Part shown: positions 28,230-37,920 of the stretch, in pieces
How the letters are laid out: each line of letters opens with the position of its first letter
How positions within the stretch are numbered: position 1 is the stretch's first letter
Assembly: GCF_023544715.1 (NCBI RefSeq)
Contig: NZ_JAMJEZ010000008.1
Span: 1 to 64,000 of the forward strand
Source of the DNA: Pseudomonas eutrophicaquae
Lineage (GTDB): Bacteria; Pseudomonadota; Gammaproteobacteria; Pseudomonadales; Pseudomonadaceae
Length of the DNA stretch: 64,000 nt
Direction of reading: 5' to 3'
Made by a program: the position numbers and the translations under genes
The notes under the pieces: generated by a model
The model's database searches: none
Told to the model about the DNA's origin: nothing
What the model saw: only the letters and a program-made list of their open reading frames with translations

Positions 28230-28384
28230 GGTGGCTCCGGGCAAGGTCGGCGGGGCGGCAGGGCAGAACAGCGCGCTGCGGGCCTGCAGTGTACTGCGCC
28301 GGTGGCAGGCTGCCGAGCACCCCGGCGCCTCGACAAGCGCCTGCAGCGCCGCCGACAATAGCCGCCTGTTTTGTGGGAGTTGCC

Positions 28385-29122
28385 ATGCGTGTCCTGATTG
28401 CCCTGCTGCTGAGTCTGACCAGCCTGTCTGCCATGGCCGACGAGCACGCCGCGCTCTATCGTCTGGCGGGCTGGCCGCAGCAGCGTGCGCACTTCAGTGC
28501 CGCGCTGGAGGCAGCGCAGCAGCGCTATCAGGGCAGTCTGCCGCCGGCGCTGTATCAGGCGTTGCTGGACAACAGCAACCGCCGCTTTGCCGCGATGGCG
28601 ATGGATCAGCGCGCGCTGGCGGCGCTGCGTGAGCAGCTGCCCGACCCGCAGCCGGCGCTGCATTTTTTTGACAGCCCGCTCGGCCGGGCGGTGATGCTGC
28701 GCGAGGTAGAGTCTACCGCCCCCGGGCATCTGGCCCAGCATGCCGATGGCCTGCCGCGGCTCAGCGCCTCGGCGCCCCGGCAGGCGCTGATCACCCGGCT
28801 GGCCCAGGCGCTGCCGGCCCGCGAGGCGGGCGCCGAGGTCAGTCTGGCGCTGGCGGGTGTGGCGGCGCAGAGCCTCAGCCAGATGATGCCGGGGCTCGAT
28901 GAGCTGTTCGGCGCCCGCTCGCAGCAACTGCTCGGCGGTCAGCGCGCGCGGCTGATGAGCCAGATCGAGGCCGATCTGCACAACACCCTGCTCTACGTCT
29001 ATCGCGATCTGGACGACGCCCAGCTGGCCAATTTTGTCGCGTTTGCCGAGTCCGCCGATGGGCAGCGCTATTACCAGGCGGCGCTGCAGGCGCTGCGTGC
29101 CGGGCTGCTCAGTACGCCCTGA
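28385..29122 (+). CDS. Exported DUF2059-like protein of unknown function
   Basis: The 245-residue protein starts with a Sec signal peptide (cleavage probably after LSAMA, near residue 18) and is otherwise helical and Ala/Leu/Arg-rich. The C-terminal LDDAQLANFVAFAESADGQR resembles the end of DUF2059 proteins. The ATG at 28385 has GGGAG nine bases upstream. No function can be assigned; location should be periplasmic. Confidence 0.7.
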   Translation: MRVLIALLLSLTSLSAMADEHAALYRLAGWPQQRAHFSAALEAAQQRYQGSLPPALYQALLDNSNRRFAAMAMDQRALAALREQLPDPQPALHFFDSPLGRAVMLREVESTAPGHLAQHADGLPRLSASAPRQALITRLAQALPAREAGAEVSLALAGVAAQSLSQMMPGLDELFGARSQQLLGGQRARLMSQIEADLHNTLLYVYRDLDDAQLANFVAFAESADGQRYYQAALQALRAGLLSTP

Positions 29123-29139
29123 CGCCGGCGGCTGCCGGC

Positions 29140-30519
29140 TCAGTCGAGCCCGGCCAGTAGCGTCTCGCTCAGGGTCTCGATGGCTTGAGCACGCCCGGCG
29201 GCGACCGGATTGCCCGGATGCTCCAGCCGCGACCAGCGTGGATGGGCACGGGCCTGCTCCAGTACCGCCGGCAACGGGCCGTCGCGCCACTGCGGGGCCT
29301 GCGGGTCCTGCAGGCGGATCGGCGCCTGGGCGGCATGTCCGCGGCCCTCCAGCGCGGCCAGCAGCTGGCGCTGGCGCAGGGCCAGCAGGCGCAGGATGGC
29401 GTCATCGACGGTCAGCTCGCGCTGGCCGGTGAGCTTGCCGCGCAGCCGCTCGCCGTAGTTGCGCAGGGTCTGCCAGGTGCCGCCGGCCACCGCGCCGAGC
29501 GCCGCCGCGGCGCCCAGCGTCAATCCGCCGACCAGCAGGTCGATCCCCAGCCCCGCAGCGGCCCCGGCCGCCATGCCGCCACCGAGCTGCACGCCCAGCT
29601 GGCGCAGGGTGTGGGGATTGAACAGATCATCACCCCAGCGCCCCTCGCTCAGCGGCAGTGCCGCGGTCTCGGCGGTGCCCGGCTCGAAGGCGTACAACGC
29701 AAGCAACGCCTCGACGCAGCGCTGCTCGCGCTGGCGCAGGTCAGCGCGCAATTGGCTCAGCGCCTGCTCCAGCGCGGCGGGCGCGCTGTCGACCAGCCGG
29801 CGGCAGGCGGCGGCATCCACCAGCAATTCCGCGATCAGGCGGCTGGCCGCCTGGCGCCGCTGCTGACGCTGCCGGGCGTGCTCATCCAGCAGACGCTGCA
29901 GGCGCGCTGCGGCGGCTTCGAGCAGCAGTGCCAGGCTGGCGTACAGGCGCTGCTCGCCATCCTGCGGCGGGGCCACGCTGTCAAAGCGCACCAGCGCATG
30001 CAGGCCAAGGCGGGCCAGCGCCTCGCGCCATTCCTCGCTGCGCTGATCCGGTTGGGCGACAAAGTTGAGCACCGGCAGCAGCGGCTTGCCGGCGTCCGCG
30101 AGGATCGCCAGCTCGTCCCGGTACTTGGCCAGCACCGGCTCGCGGGCGTCGACCACATAGAGGCCGGCATCGGAGTCCAGCAGCTGGCGCAGCACCCGCG
30201 CCTCCTGCTCGAAGCGCCCGCGCGCTTCCGGCCCGGCCAGCAAGCGCTGCAGACGGGTCGGGCCTTCGAGGCGCTCACCCGGTGCGTTCAGGCCATCGAG
30301 GTAGTCGCGCAGGGCGATGGCATCCTCAAGGCCCGGGGTGTCGTAGAGCACCAGCAGCGGTTCACCGTCCACCGACAGCCGGGCGCCCTCGACATGCCGG
30401 GTGGTGCCGGGGCGGTGGGAGACTTCGCCAAAGCCGGCATCGCGGGTCAGGGTGCGCAGCAGCGAGGTCTTGCCGACGTTGGTGTGGCCGACCACGGCCA
30501 GTTTCAGCGGTGCGGACAT
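29140..30519 (-). CDS. Era/EngA-like GTPase with DUF3482 C-terminal domain
   Basis: The 459-residue protein has an N-terminal GTPase domain: G1 GHTNVGKTS at about 11-19, G3 DTPGLE and a diverged G4-like NFVAQPD. The C-terminal DUF3482 region has a Gly/Ala-rich hydrophobic stretch (about 316-350, GGGMAAGAAAGLGIDLLVGG) that could insert into a membrane, followed by a charged helical tail. Function is unknown. It sits 46 bp after the DUF2868 gene in the same direction; the two families occur together in several proteobacteria, which suggests a common complex at the membrane. Confidence 0.83.
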   Translation of the reverse strand: MSAPLKLAVVGHTNVGKTSLLRTLTRDAGFGEVSHRPGTTRHVEGARLSVDGEPLLVLYDTPGLEDAIALRDYLDGLNAPGERLEGPTRLQRLLAGPEARGRFEQEARVLRQLLDSDAGLYVVDAREPVLAKYRDELAILADAGKPLLPVLNFVAQPDQRSEEWREALARLGLHALVRFDSVAPPQDGEQRLYASLALLLEAAAARLQRLLDEHARQRQQRRQAASRLIAELLVDAAACRRLVDSAPAALEQALSQLRADLRQREQRCVEALLALYAFEPGTAETAALPLSEGRWGDDLFNPHTLRQLGVQLGGGMAAGAAAGLGIDLLVGGLTLGAAAALGAVAGGTWQTLRNYGERLRGKLTGQRELTVDDAILRLLALRQRQLLAALEGRGHAAQAPIRLQDPQAPQWRDGPLPAVLEQARAHPRWSRLEHPGNPVAAGRAQAIETLSETLLAGLD

Positions 30520-30565
30520 GCAGGGCTCCCGGGGGCGGTGGGCCTGAGGGTGACGGTGGGGCGCG

Positions 30566-31978
30566 TCATGGCTGCTCGGCCTGGCGCGGGCCGGCCAGCC
30601 AGTCCCAGGGAGCCTCGGCGCTGAACGGCAGCGGCAGTTGCTGCAGGGCGTGGTGCCAGTCGTCGAGCCGCTCGGGGTCGAGGCGGCCGCCGGACGGCGC
30701 CGGCAGCAGCCAGACCCGGGTTTCGCCGGCGTAGCGCGACAGCTCGGCCAGCAGCGCCAGGGTGCCGCGATCCGGCGAGCGGCGCGGGTCGCAGGCGATC
30801 AGCAGCCGTGCCACGGGCGTTGCGCTCAGCTGCTCGAGCAGGGCGCGGCGCTGCAGGCTGTCTTCCAGCACGCCGCCATCGCGCACTCCGGGCGGGCAGG
30901 CGGGCGGCCAGGGATCGCGTGGGTCAAGCTCGATGGCCACCAGCAGGCTGCCCGCTGCGCTGCTCACGGCCTGACCGGTGTGGCTCTGGAACAGCCGCTC
31001 AGGGGCCGCGTGCTGCACGCTCAGGCGCTCGCTGGACGGTAGCAGGCGCTCGCGCAGCCGGGCATAGCCGGGCAGGGCCGGATCCGGCCCGAGGCGCGCC
31101 TGGCCACGGCGCCACTGAACGAAGCACAGCAGCAGCAACAGCAGGCGCGGCAGCAGGCCGTAGACCAGCAGCAGGCCGAGCAGCCAGCTGGCCCAGGTCT
31201 GGCGCGCCGCCTCGCCTCCGACCACCGCCTCGCCACTGGCGCGCAGCAGTTCGGCATCCGGCTGAGCAAAGCCGAGCAGTGCCGGCAGGGCGCCCAGGGT
31301 CTCGACCAGCGCGGCGAGGCTGGCGCTGGGCAGCAGGGTGGTCTCCCAGACAAAACCGTAGCGGCGCGTGCTGAGCAAGGCCAGCAGGGTCAGCAGTGCG
31401 CTGCCCAGCATCAGCAGCCACAGGCCATGACTGAGCAGACCGAGCGCCCAGCGTCCGAGCCGTGCACGCTCCAGCAGGCTGAGCAGCGCCGGCAGCAGCA
31501 GCGTGCTGCGCCGCTCGCGAGCCAGCAGGCGCCCCAGATGCAGCCACAGGTTGCCGAGCAGCTGGCCGCGGGTGTGCCCGGCGGCCAGCAACCAGAGCAG
31601 CAGGGTCAGCAGATGCGCGCCCAGCAGGCTGCCCAGCGCCCAGAGCAGATTGACCGGACGACTGCCATCCCCCAGCGCGCTGAGCGCCAGCCCTGCACCA
31701 CCGGCCACCGCCAGCAGGGCGAGCAGCAGCAGGGCCAGGGCACCGCCCTGGCGGACATGCTGCAGGGCTTCCAGCAGGCCATCACGCTGCGCCAGATGCG
31801 TGGCCCGCTGCAGCAGGCGCTGCGTCAGATCGCCCCCCTGGGCGCGGGCCAGACGGCAGGCTTCGCTGTCCTCCAGCGGGGTCTGCTCCTCGCTCAGGCG
31901 GATCGCCTCGGCCAGCCAGCCGGCCTGCAGCAAAGAAAGGGGCGGTGTACTCACGGCAGTTCTCAATCGGTGGGACAT
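30566..31978 (-). CDS. DUF2868 integral membrane protein
   Basis: The 470-residue protein has four clear hydrophobic regions (about 85-110, 120-145, 195-215 and 280-305, Leu-rich) and a soluble C-terminal half of about 150 residues. It belongs to DUF2868, a family of unknown function found beside DUF3482 GTPases, as here. The ATG at 31978 gives MSHRLRTAVS; an ATG eight codons upstream is also in frame. It is divergent from the DUF4282-folA operon. Confidence 0.78.
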   Translation of the reverse strand: MSHRLRTAVSTPPLSLLQAGWLAEAIRLSEEQTPLEDSEACRLARAQGGDLTQRLLQRATHLAQRDGLLEALQHVRQGGALALLLLALLAVAGGAGLALSALGDGSRPVNLLWALGSLLGAHLLTLLLWLLAAGHTRGQLLGNLWLHLGRLLARERRSTLLLPALLSLLERARLGRWALGLLSHGLWLLMLGSALLTLLALLSTRRYGFVWETTLLPSASLAALVETLGALPALLGFAQPDAELLRASGEAVVGGEAARQTWASWLLGLLLVYGLLPRLLLLLLCFVQWRRGQARLGPDPALPGYARLRERLLPSSERLSVQHAAPERLFQSHTGQAVSSAAGSLLVAIELDPRDPWPPACPPGVRDGGVLEDSLQRRALLEQLSATPVARLLIACDPRRSPDRGTLALLAELSRYAGETRVWLLPAPSGGRLDPERLDDWHHALQQLPLPFSAEAPWDWLAGPRQAEQP

Positions 31979-32112
31979 GCACAGAGGATAACCGCTGGCC
32001 ACGATTGCGGGGCAGGGCCAGTGCCGGCGCCGGGGGCTCTGTTAGACTGCCGGCGCCCTATTGCGGCGGCCGGGCTATGGCCCCGGCCTTGTTCATCTGT
32101 CTGGAGTTCGCC

Positions 32113-32367
32113 GTGAAAGACCTGTTCCTGCTCGACAGCATGCTGACCCCGAAGATCATCACCGTGGTCTACTGGTTCGGCCTGATCGGTGTGCTGATCG
32201 GGGCCGTCAACCAGCTGTTCGACCCGGCCGAGAGCCTGCTGAGCGCACTGGGCCTGCTGCTGTTTGGCCTTCTGGGCGTGCGTATCTGGTGTGAGCTGAT
32301 GATCGTGCTGTTCAAGATCAACGCCAACCTGCAGACGCTCGCCGAGCGCGAGGAGACCAAACCGTGA
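32113..32367 (+). CDS. DUF4282 small membrane protein
   Basis: The 84-residue protein begins at a GTG (VKDLFLLDSMLTPKII) with GGAG seven bases upstream; an ATG at 32077 in frame lacks such a site. Two hydrophobic helices (about 17-37 and 44-66) match DUF4282, whose function is unknown. Its stop overlaps the folA GTG start by four bases, so the two are co-translated. Confidence 0.82.
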   Translation: MKDLFLLDSMLTPKIITVVYWFGLIGVLIGAVNQLFDPAESLLSALGLLLFGLLGVRIWCELMIVLFKINANLQTLAEREETKP

Positions 32368-32891
32368 CTGCGCCGTTCTCCACCTCCGCGTTGCCGCTGG
32401 CGCTGATTGCCGCACTGGCCGACAACCGCGTGATCGGTATCGACAACCGCCTGCCCTGGCACCTGCCGGCCGATCTCAAGCATTTCAAGGCGCTGACCCT
32501 CGGCAAGCCGGTGATCATGGGGCGCAAGACCTGGGATTCGCTGGGCCGCCCGCTGCCGGGGCGGTTGAATCTGGTGGTCAGCCGTCAAAGTGGCCTGGTG
32601 CTCGACGGCGCCGAGGTATTCACCTCGCTGGAGGCGGCGCTCGCCCGTGCCGAGGCTTGGGCACACGAGCAGGGCGCCCGTGAGCTGATGCTGATCGGCG
32701 GCGGCGAGCTGTACGCCCAGGGGCTTGCGCAGGCGCAGCGTCTGTACCTGACGCGCGTGCATCTGGCGCCGCCGGGCGACGCCTTTTTCCCGGCCTTCGA
32801 GGCGGGCGACTGGCAGTGCATCGCCAGCGAAACGCACGCCGCAGAGGGCACGGCGCCGGCGCATACCTACGAGGTGTGGGCGCGCGGCTGA
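32364..32891 (+). CDS. folA: Dihydrofolate reductase
   Basis: FolA reduces dihydrofolate with NADPH and recycles the product of ThyA; it is the trimethoprim target. The 175-residue protein has the active-site run ALADNRVIGIDNRLPWHLP, the cofactor segment GRKTWDSLGRPLPGR and LIGGGELY. The GTG at 32364 overlaps the preceding stop (GTGA). The N-terminus has about eight more residues than E. coli FolA. Confidence 0.96.
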   Translation: MTAPFSTSALPLALIAALADNRVIGIDNRLPWHLPADLKHFKALTLGKPVIMGRKTWDSLGRPLPGRLNLVVSRQSGLVLDGAEVFTSLEAALARAEAWAHEQGARELMLIGGGELYAQGLAQAQRLYLTRVHLAPPGDAFFPAFEAGDWQCIASETHAAEGTAPAHTYEVWARG

Positions 32892-32928
32892 GGCGGTGTG
32901 CGCGCCAGGCGACCCCCAGACAGCAGAA

Positions 32929-32948
32929 CGCCCCGCACGGGCGGGGCG
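32929..32948. terminator. Hairpin between convergent folA and ilvD
   Basis: An 8-bp stem, CGCCCCGC with its complement at 32941-32948, and a 4-base loop. T-runs are weak on both sides. Confidence 0.6.
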
Positions 32949-32980
32949 CTCTGTACCGCAGGCGTAAGGCGTCAGACGGA

Positions 32981-34819
32981 TCAGTCGTCCAGCAGCGCCT
33001 TGTTGCGCACCGCACCCTTGTCGGCGCTGGTAGCGAGCAGGGCGTAGGCCTTCAGCGCGGTGCTGACCTTGCGTGCGCGCGGTGCGGCCGGCTTCCAGCC
33101 CTTGTGGTCCTGGTGCAGGCGGCGGGCCTTCAGCTCGTCGTCACCGACCAGCAGGCTGATGCTGCGGTTGGGGATGTCGATGAGGATCTTGTCGCCGTCC
33201 TCGACCAGACCGATGGCACCGCCCGAGGCGGCTTCCGGCGAGACGTGGCCGATGGAGAGACCCGAGGTGCCGCCGGAGAAGCGGCCGTCAGTGAGCAGAG
33301 CGCACTGCTTGCCCAGGCCTTTGGACTTCAGGTAGCTGGTCGGATAGAGCATTTCCTGCATGCCCGGGCCACCTTTCGGGCCTTCGTAGCGGATCACCAC
33401 GATATCGCCCGGCTGGATCTCATCAGCGAGGATGCCCTTCACCGCGGCGTCCTGGCTTTCGAAGATCCGTGCGCGGCCCTCGAACACATGGATCGACTCA
33501 TCCACGCCGGCGGTCTTCACCACGCAGCCGCCCTCGGCGATGTTGCCGTACAGCACGGCCAGGCCACCTTCCTGGGAGTAGGCGTTCTCGACGCTGCGGA
33601 TGCAGCCCTCGAAGCGGTCGGTATCAAGTGTCGGCCAGCGGGTGCTCTGGCTGAAGGCGGTCTGGGTCGGAATGCCGGCAGGACCGGCCTTGAAGAAGGT
33701 GTGCACCGCCTCGTCCGTGGTCTGGGTGATGTCCCAGGCGGCGATGGCCTCGGCCATGCTCTGGCTGTGCACGGTTGGCACGTCGGTGTGCAGCAGGCCG
33801 CCGCGCGCCAGCTCGCCGAGGATCGAGAAGATCCCACCAGCGCGGTGCACGTCTTCCATGTGGTACTTCTGGATGTTCGGCGCCACCTTGCACAGCTGCG
33901 GCACACGGCGCGACAGGCGGTCGATGTCGCGCAGGTCGAAGTCGACCTCGCCTTCCTGGGCGGCAGCCAACAGGTGCAGGATGGTGTTGGTCGAGCCGCC
34001 CATGGCGATGTCCAGGGTCATGGCGTTCTCGAACGCCTTGAAGCTGGCGACATTGCGCGGCAGCACCGACTCATCGCCCGCGCCGTAGTAGCGCTGGCAC
34101 AGCTCGACGATCAGCCGGCCAGCGCGCAGGAACAGCTGCTCGCGATCACTGTGGGTGGCCAGGGTGGTGCCGTTGCCCGGCAGGGCGAGGCCGAGTGCTT
34201 CGGTCAGGCAGTTCATCGAGTTGGCGGTGAACATGCCCGAGCAGCTGCCGCAGGTCGGGCAGGCGCTGCGCTCGTACTCGGCGACGGTCTCGTCAGAGCA
34301 GGAGTCGTCAGCCGCGGCGACCATCGCATCGACCAGGTCGAGGCCGTGGCTGGCCAGCTTGGTCTTGCCGGCTTCCATCGGTCCGCCGGAGACGAATACC
34401 ACCGGGATGTTCAGGCGCAGCGCGGCCATCAGCATGCCGGGGGTGATCTTGTCGCAGTTGGAGATGCACACCAGCGCGTCGGCGCAGTGGGCGTTGACCA
34501 TATACTCCACCGAGTCAGCGATGATCTCGCGGCTCGGCAGCGAATAGAGCATGCCGTCGTGGCCCATGGCGATGCCGTCGTCGACGGCAATGGTGTTGAA
34601 TTCCTTGGCCACGCCGCCGGCCTTCTCGATCTCGCGGGCGACCAGCTGGCCCATGTCCTTGAGGTGGACGTGGCCGGGCACGAACTGGGTGAAGGAGTTG
34701 GCGACGGCGATGATCGGCTTCTTGAAGTCCTCGTCCTTCATCCCGGTGGCGCGCCACAGCGCGCGGGCGCCGGCCATGTTGCGGCCGAAGGTGGAGGTTT
34801 TCGAGCGATAGTCAGGCAT
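32981..34819 (-). CDS. ilvD: Dihydroxy-acid dehydratase
   Basis: IlvD dehydrates dihydroxy-isovalerate and dihydroxy-methylvalerate in valine, leucine and isoleucine synthesis using a [4Fe-4S] cluster. The 612-residue length is standard. Cluster cysteines are visible in [10 protein letters not shown] and [18 protein letters not shown], and the start [20 protein letters not shown] is typical. It stands alone here; ilvA is about 10 kb to the left. Confidence 0.97.
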   Translation of the reverse strand: MPDYRSKTSTFGRNMAGARALWRATGMKDEDFKKPIIAVANSFTQFVPGHVHLKDMGQLVAREIEKAGGVAKEFNTIAVDDGIAMGHDGMLYSLPSREIIADSVEYMVNAHCADALVCISNCDKITPGMLMAALRLNIPVVFVSGGPMEAGKTKLASHGLDLVDAMVAAADDSCSDETVAEYERSACPTCGSCSGMFTANSMNCLTEALGLALPGNGTTLATHSDREQLFLRAGRLIVELCQRYYGAGDESVLPRNVASFKAFENAMTLDIAMGGSTNTILHLLAAAQEGEVDFDLRDIDRLSRRVPQLCKVAPNIQKYHMEDVHRAGGIFSILGELARGGLLHTDVPTVHSQSMAEAIAAWDITQTTDEAVHTFFKAGPAGIPTQTAFSQSTRWPTLDTDRFEGCIRSVENAYSQEGGLAVLYGNIAEGGCVVKTAGVDESIHVFEGRARIFESQDAAVKGILADEIQPGDIVVIRYEGPKGGPGMQEMLYPTSYLKSKGLGKQCALLTDGRFSGGTSGLSIGHVSPEAASGGAIGLVEDGDKILIDIPNRSISLLVGDDELKARRLHQDHKGWKPAAPRARKVSTALKAYALLATSADKGAVRNKALLDD

Positions 34820-34876
34820 GGCGGAAGTCCCGGAATGCAGCGGAGGTAAAGGGTTTCAGAATACCAGCGATTGACG

Positions 34877-35146
34877 TTACTGAGACTGTGCACTGGTGGG
34901 GAGTTGCGCGAGCATGGTTTGCAGATGGCAAACCCTGGAAGGGTTGTCCGTCGCATCTGCCAGCGTCTTCAGCAAGCGTGCGCGCTCACTGGCGGTGTCG
35001 CCACCGGTCAGCACGGGCTTGCCGTCCATCCAGGTCACGGCATATTGGCCAAGGCGCTGTTTGCGTTCCAGGGCGGCGGTCGCGGCGGCTTGCAAGGCGG
35101 CCAGGGTGCGCTGGGCGGCAGCTGACAGCGGTGCAGACTCACTCAT
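34877..35146 (-). CDS. Small protein of unknown function, possible partner or antitoxin of the zeta-like P-loop protein
   Basis: The 89-residue protein is helical ([24 protein letters not shown]) with a central [13 protein letters not shown] strand-like segment. I recognise no family. It overlaps the end of the zeta-like gene by eight bases, the usual arrangement of two-gene toxin-antitoxin operons, though here the supposed toxin comes first. Antitoxin function is inference from context only. Confidence 0.6.
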   Translation of the reverse strand: MSESAPLSAAAQRTLAALQAAATAALERKQRLGQYAVTWMDGKPVLTGGDTASERARLLKTLADATDNPSRVCHLQTMLAQLPTSAQSQ

Positions 35147-35714
35147 GGCGAGACTCCTTCAGAAGATGCTGATACCAGGATGGATTGAGGATGCTCAGCT
35201 GCCCGGCCTGCCACTCTGCCACAGGCTCGGGGAGTGCGCCGGTGTTGATGAAGCACTGACAGCTGTCCACGCAGGGCGCGAACGCATTGAGCAGATTATG
35301 CAGGCTGCGCGGAAAACGGCGCTCGATATCCTGCGGTGCGATGCTGTGGCCACCGTGGGAGACCCGTTCGGCCACCCGCAGGCGTGACATCTCGACACTC
35401 GGCAGGGCGAGGTAGATCAGCTCGACCCGCCAGCCTGCATCACGCAGGCGGCGGACCAGTTTCAGGTAGCTGCGGCCGGCCAGTGTCGTTTCGAAGGAGA
35501 AGCTCTCGCCAGCGCCGATGCAGTTGTCGATCTCGCGCAGGAACAGCCGACTGGCCGCCAGCACTTCCCGCTCCGGCGCGAGGGGCGAGAGGCCGGCGGC
35601 GATCAGGTCGGCATTCACGAAGCGCGAGCAGTGCACCACATGCGGCAGATACTCCAGCGCAAAGGTGGTTTTGCCCGCACCGTTGGGGCCGGCGATGATC
35701 CAGCAGGTCGGCAT
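35139..35714 (-). CDS. Zeta-toxin-like P-loop kinase
   Basis: The 191-residue protein has a Walker A motif GPNGAGKTT at 9-17, then [13 protein letters not shown] and [13 protein letters not shown], which match the AAA_33/zeta-toxin group. Zeta toxins phosphorylate UDP-N-acetylglucosamine and block cell wall synthesis, but many relatives are uncharacterised nucleotide kinases. A zeta-type arginine/lysine pattern in the C-terminal half ([13 protein letters not shown]) is present. It overlaps a small downstream gene. Confidence 0.75.
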   Translation of the reverse strand: MPTCWIIAGPNGAGKTTFALEYLPHVVHCSRFVNADLIAAGLSPLAPEREVLAASRLFLREIDNCIGAGESFSFETTLAGRSYLKLVRRLRDAGWRVELIYLALPSVEMSRLRVAERVSHGGHSIAPQDIERRFPRSLHNLLNAFAPCVDSCQCFINTGALPEPVAEWQAGQLSILNPSWYQHLLKESRHE

Positions 35715-35728
35715 GGCTGCTGTGTTCC

Positions 35729-36925
35729 TCAGGCGTTGGGCATGACCCGGCAGGTCAGGCTCTTGATGTAGCGGGTTTCGTGGATCGCCGGATGCACTGG
35801 GTGATCCGGACCCTGGCCGCCGCGCTCAAGGAGCTGCAGGTTGCGATCCAGGTGACGGGCGCTTTGCAGCAGGATGTTCTGCAGATCGTCCTCTGGCAGG
35901 TGCATCGAGCAGCTGGCGCTGACCAGGATGCCGTCCTTGTTGAGCAGGCGCATGGCCGCTTCATTGAGGCGGCGGTAGGCGGCCTCGCCGTTTTTCAGAT
36001 CCTTCTTGCGCTTGATGAAGGCCGGTGGGTCGGCAACGATCACGTCAAAGCGCTCCTCGGCGGCCTTGAGCTCCTTGAGCACCTCGAACACATCGCCCTC
36101 GCCGCAGATCAGCTTCTCGGCCACGCCGTTGAGGGTGGCGTTACGCTCGACGCCATCCAGCGCCAGCGCCGAGCCGTCGATGCACATCACCTCGCTGGCA
36201 CCGAACACCGCGGCCTGCACGCCCCAGCCGCCGATGTAGCTGAACAGGTCCAGCACCCGCTTGCCCTTGACGTAGGGCGCCAGGCGCGCGCGGTTCATGC
36301 GGTGATCGTAGAACCAGCCGGTCTTCTGCCCGCCGTGTACCGGCGCCTCGAATTTCACGCCGTTCTCCTCCAGCGCGACCCACTCCGGCACCTGACCATA
36401 GGCCTGGTCGATGTAGCGCGGTAGGCCTTCGGCATCGCGGGCGTTGGAATCATTCTTGAGCAGGATGCCGGCCGGCTTGACCACCTTGATCAGCGCCTCG
36501 ATCAGATCGTGCTTGTGGTGCTCCATGGTCGCCGAGGCCATCTGGACCACCAGGTAATCCCCGAAGCGATCGACCACCAGTCCCGGCAGGAAGTCGGAGT
36601 CACCGTAGACCAGACGGTAGAACGGCTGGTCGAACAGCTGCTCGCGCAGGCTGAGCGCCACGTTCAGGCGATGCACCAGCAGCGACTTGTCGAGCTTGTG
36701 CTTGACGTCACGGGACACTAGTCGCGCGCAGATCAGGTTCTGCGGGCTGACCGCGACGATGCCCAGCGCCTTGCCGTTGGCCATCTCGAGGATCGCCTGA
36801 TCGCCCGGCTGGAACAGGCTGAGCGGGGTGGCGGCAACGTCGATTTCATTGCTGTAGACCCACAGATGACCGGCGCGCAGGCGGCGCTCGGCGTTGGCTT
36901 TCAGTCGCAGGCTGGGCAGGGACAT
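35729..36925 (-). CDS. rlmI: 23S rRNA (cytosine-5)-methyltransferase, RlmI family
   Basis: The 398-residue enzyme methylates a cytosine of 23S rRNA (C1962 in E. coli) with S-adenosylmethionine. It has an N-terminal PUA domain (about 1-75), an EEHEA-like middle domain and a Rossmann methyltransferase with [12 protein letters not shown] and the catalytic [13 protein letters not shown] motif; a cysteine lies in SASCSMHL. The ATG at 36925 gives [10 protein letters not shown]; a long upstream extension overlaps mutM's promoter region and start and is rejected. Confidence 0.92.
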   Translation of the reverse strand: MSLPSLRLKANAERRLRAGHLWVYSNEIDVAATPLSLFQPGDQAILEMANGKALGIVAVSPQNLICARLVSRDVKHKLDKSLLVHRLNVALSLREQLFDQPFYRLVYGDSDFLPGLVVDRFGDYLVVQMASATMEHHKHDLIEALIKVVKPAGILLKNDSNARDAEGLPRYIDQAYGQVPEWVALEENGVKFEAPVHGGQKTGWFYDHRMNRARLAPYVKGKRVLDLFSYIGGWGVQAAVFGASEVMCIDGSALALDGVERNATLNGVAEKLICGEGDVFEVLKELKAAEERFDVIVADPPAFIKRKKDLKNGEAAYRRLNEAAMRLLNKDGILVSASCSMHLPEDDLQNILLQSARHLDRNLQLLERGGQGPDHPVHPAIHETRYIKSLTCRVMPNA

Positions 36926-37064
36926 GGCGCACTCTCGCAAAAAGCCGCGAGTATAACGGAAGGCGGGTGACCGGCGGTCAGGACGCCGCGCCACGCGTGG
37001 GCGCTGGATGAGGGGCGCGGACATTTTTGCTATGGTGGCGCCCCTTTCGCTGTGGTGCCCTGCC

Positions 37065-37877
37065 ATGCCCGAATTGCCCGAAGTCGAAACCACCCGCCGC
37101 GGCATCGCCCCCCATCTGGAAGGGCGGCAGGTGACCCGCGTGATCGTGCGCGAGCGCCGGCTGCGTTGGCCGGTTCCCGAGGATCTGGATGTGCGCTTGT
37201 CCGGGCAGCGGGTCCTGCGGGTGATGCGCCGCGCCAAGTACCTGCTGCTGGAGGCCGAAACTGGCACGCTGATCGCGCATCTGGGCATGTCCGGCAGCCT
37301 GCGGCTGGTCGAGGCCGGGACAGCGGCGAAAAAGCACGCGCATGTCGATATCGAGCTTGATTCGGGGCTGGCGCTGCGCTACCACGACCCGCGCCGCTTC
37401 GGGGCACTGCTGTGGAGCACCGCGCCGCTGGAGCATGCGTTGCTGCGCCGGCTGGGGCCGGAGCCTCTGGGCGAGGCGTTTGATGGCGAGCGGCTGCATC
37501 AGTGCGCGCGCGGCAAGCGTGTGGCGGTCAAGCCGTTCATCATGGACAACGCTGTGGTGGTCGGGGTCGGCAACATTTACGCCAGCGAGGCGCTGTTTGC
37601 CGCCGGAATCGATCCGCGCCGCGAGGCCGGCGCGGTATCGCGTGAGGAGTATCAGCGGCTGGCCGGCGAGATCCGCGCGGTGCTGGCGCGGGCCATCGAG
37701 TCGGGCGGCACCACCTTGCGGGATTTTGTCGGCGGTGATGGCAAGCCCGGCTACTTCCAGCAGACCCTGCAGGTGTACGGGCGCGGCGGGCAGTTCTGCC
37801 GGATCTGCGGCACCACCCTCAGCGAGATCCGTCTCGGCCAGCGCGCCAGCGTGTACTGCCCGCACTGCCAGCGCTGA
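37065..37877 (+). CDS. mutM: Formamidopyrimidine-DNA glycosylase
   Basis: MutM (Fpg) removes 8-oxoguanine and formamidopyrimidines from DNA and nicks the abasic site. The 270-residue protein starts MPELPEVE with the catalytic Pro2 and Glu3, has a basic lysine in RRAKYLLLE, the helix-two-turn-helix region and a C-terminal zinc finger (CxxC...CxxC in CRIC and CPHC). It is divergent from rlmI. Confidence 0.97.
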   Translation: MPELPEVETTRRGIAPHLEGRQVTRVIVRERRLRWPVPEDLDVRLSGQRVLRVMRRAKYLLLEAETGTLIAHLGMSGSLRLVEAGTAAKKHAHVDIELDSGLALRYHDPRRFGALLWSTAPLEHALLRRLGPEPLGEAFDGERLHQCARGKRVAVKPFIMDNAVVVGVGNIYASEALFAAGIDPRREAGAVSREEYQRLAGEIRAVLARAIESGGTTLRDFVGGDGKPGYFQQTLQVYGRGGQFCRICGTTLSEIRLGQRASVYCPHCQR

Positions 37878-37920
37878 ATCCCCCTTCTGATCCTGAGTAT
37901 TCCCTGCGGCGCCCGCTTGG

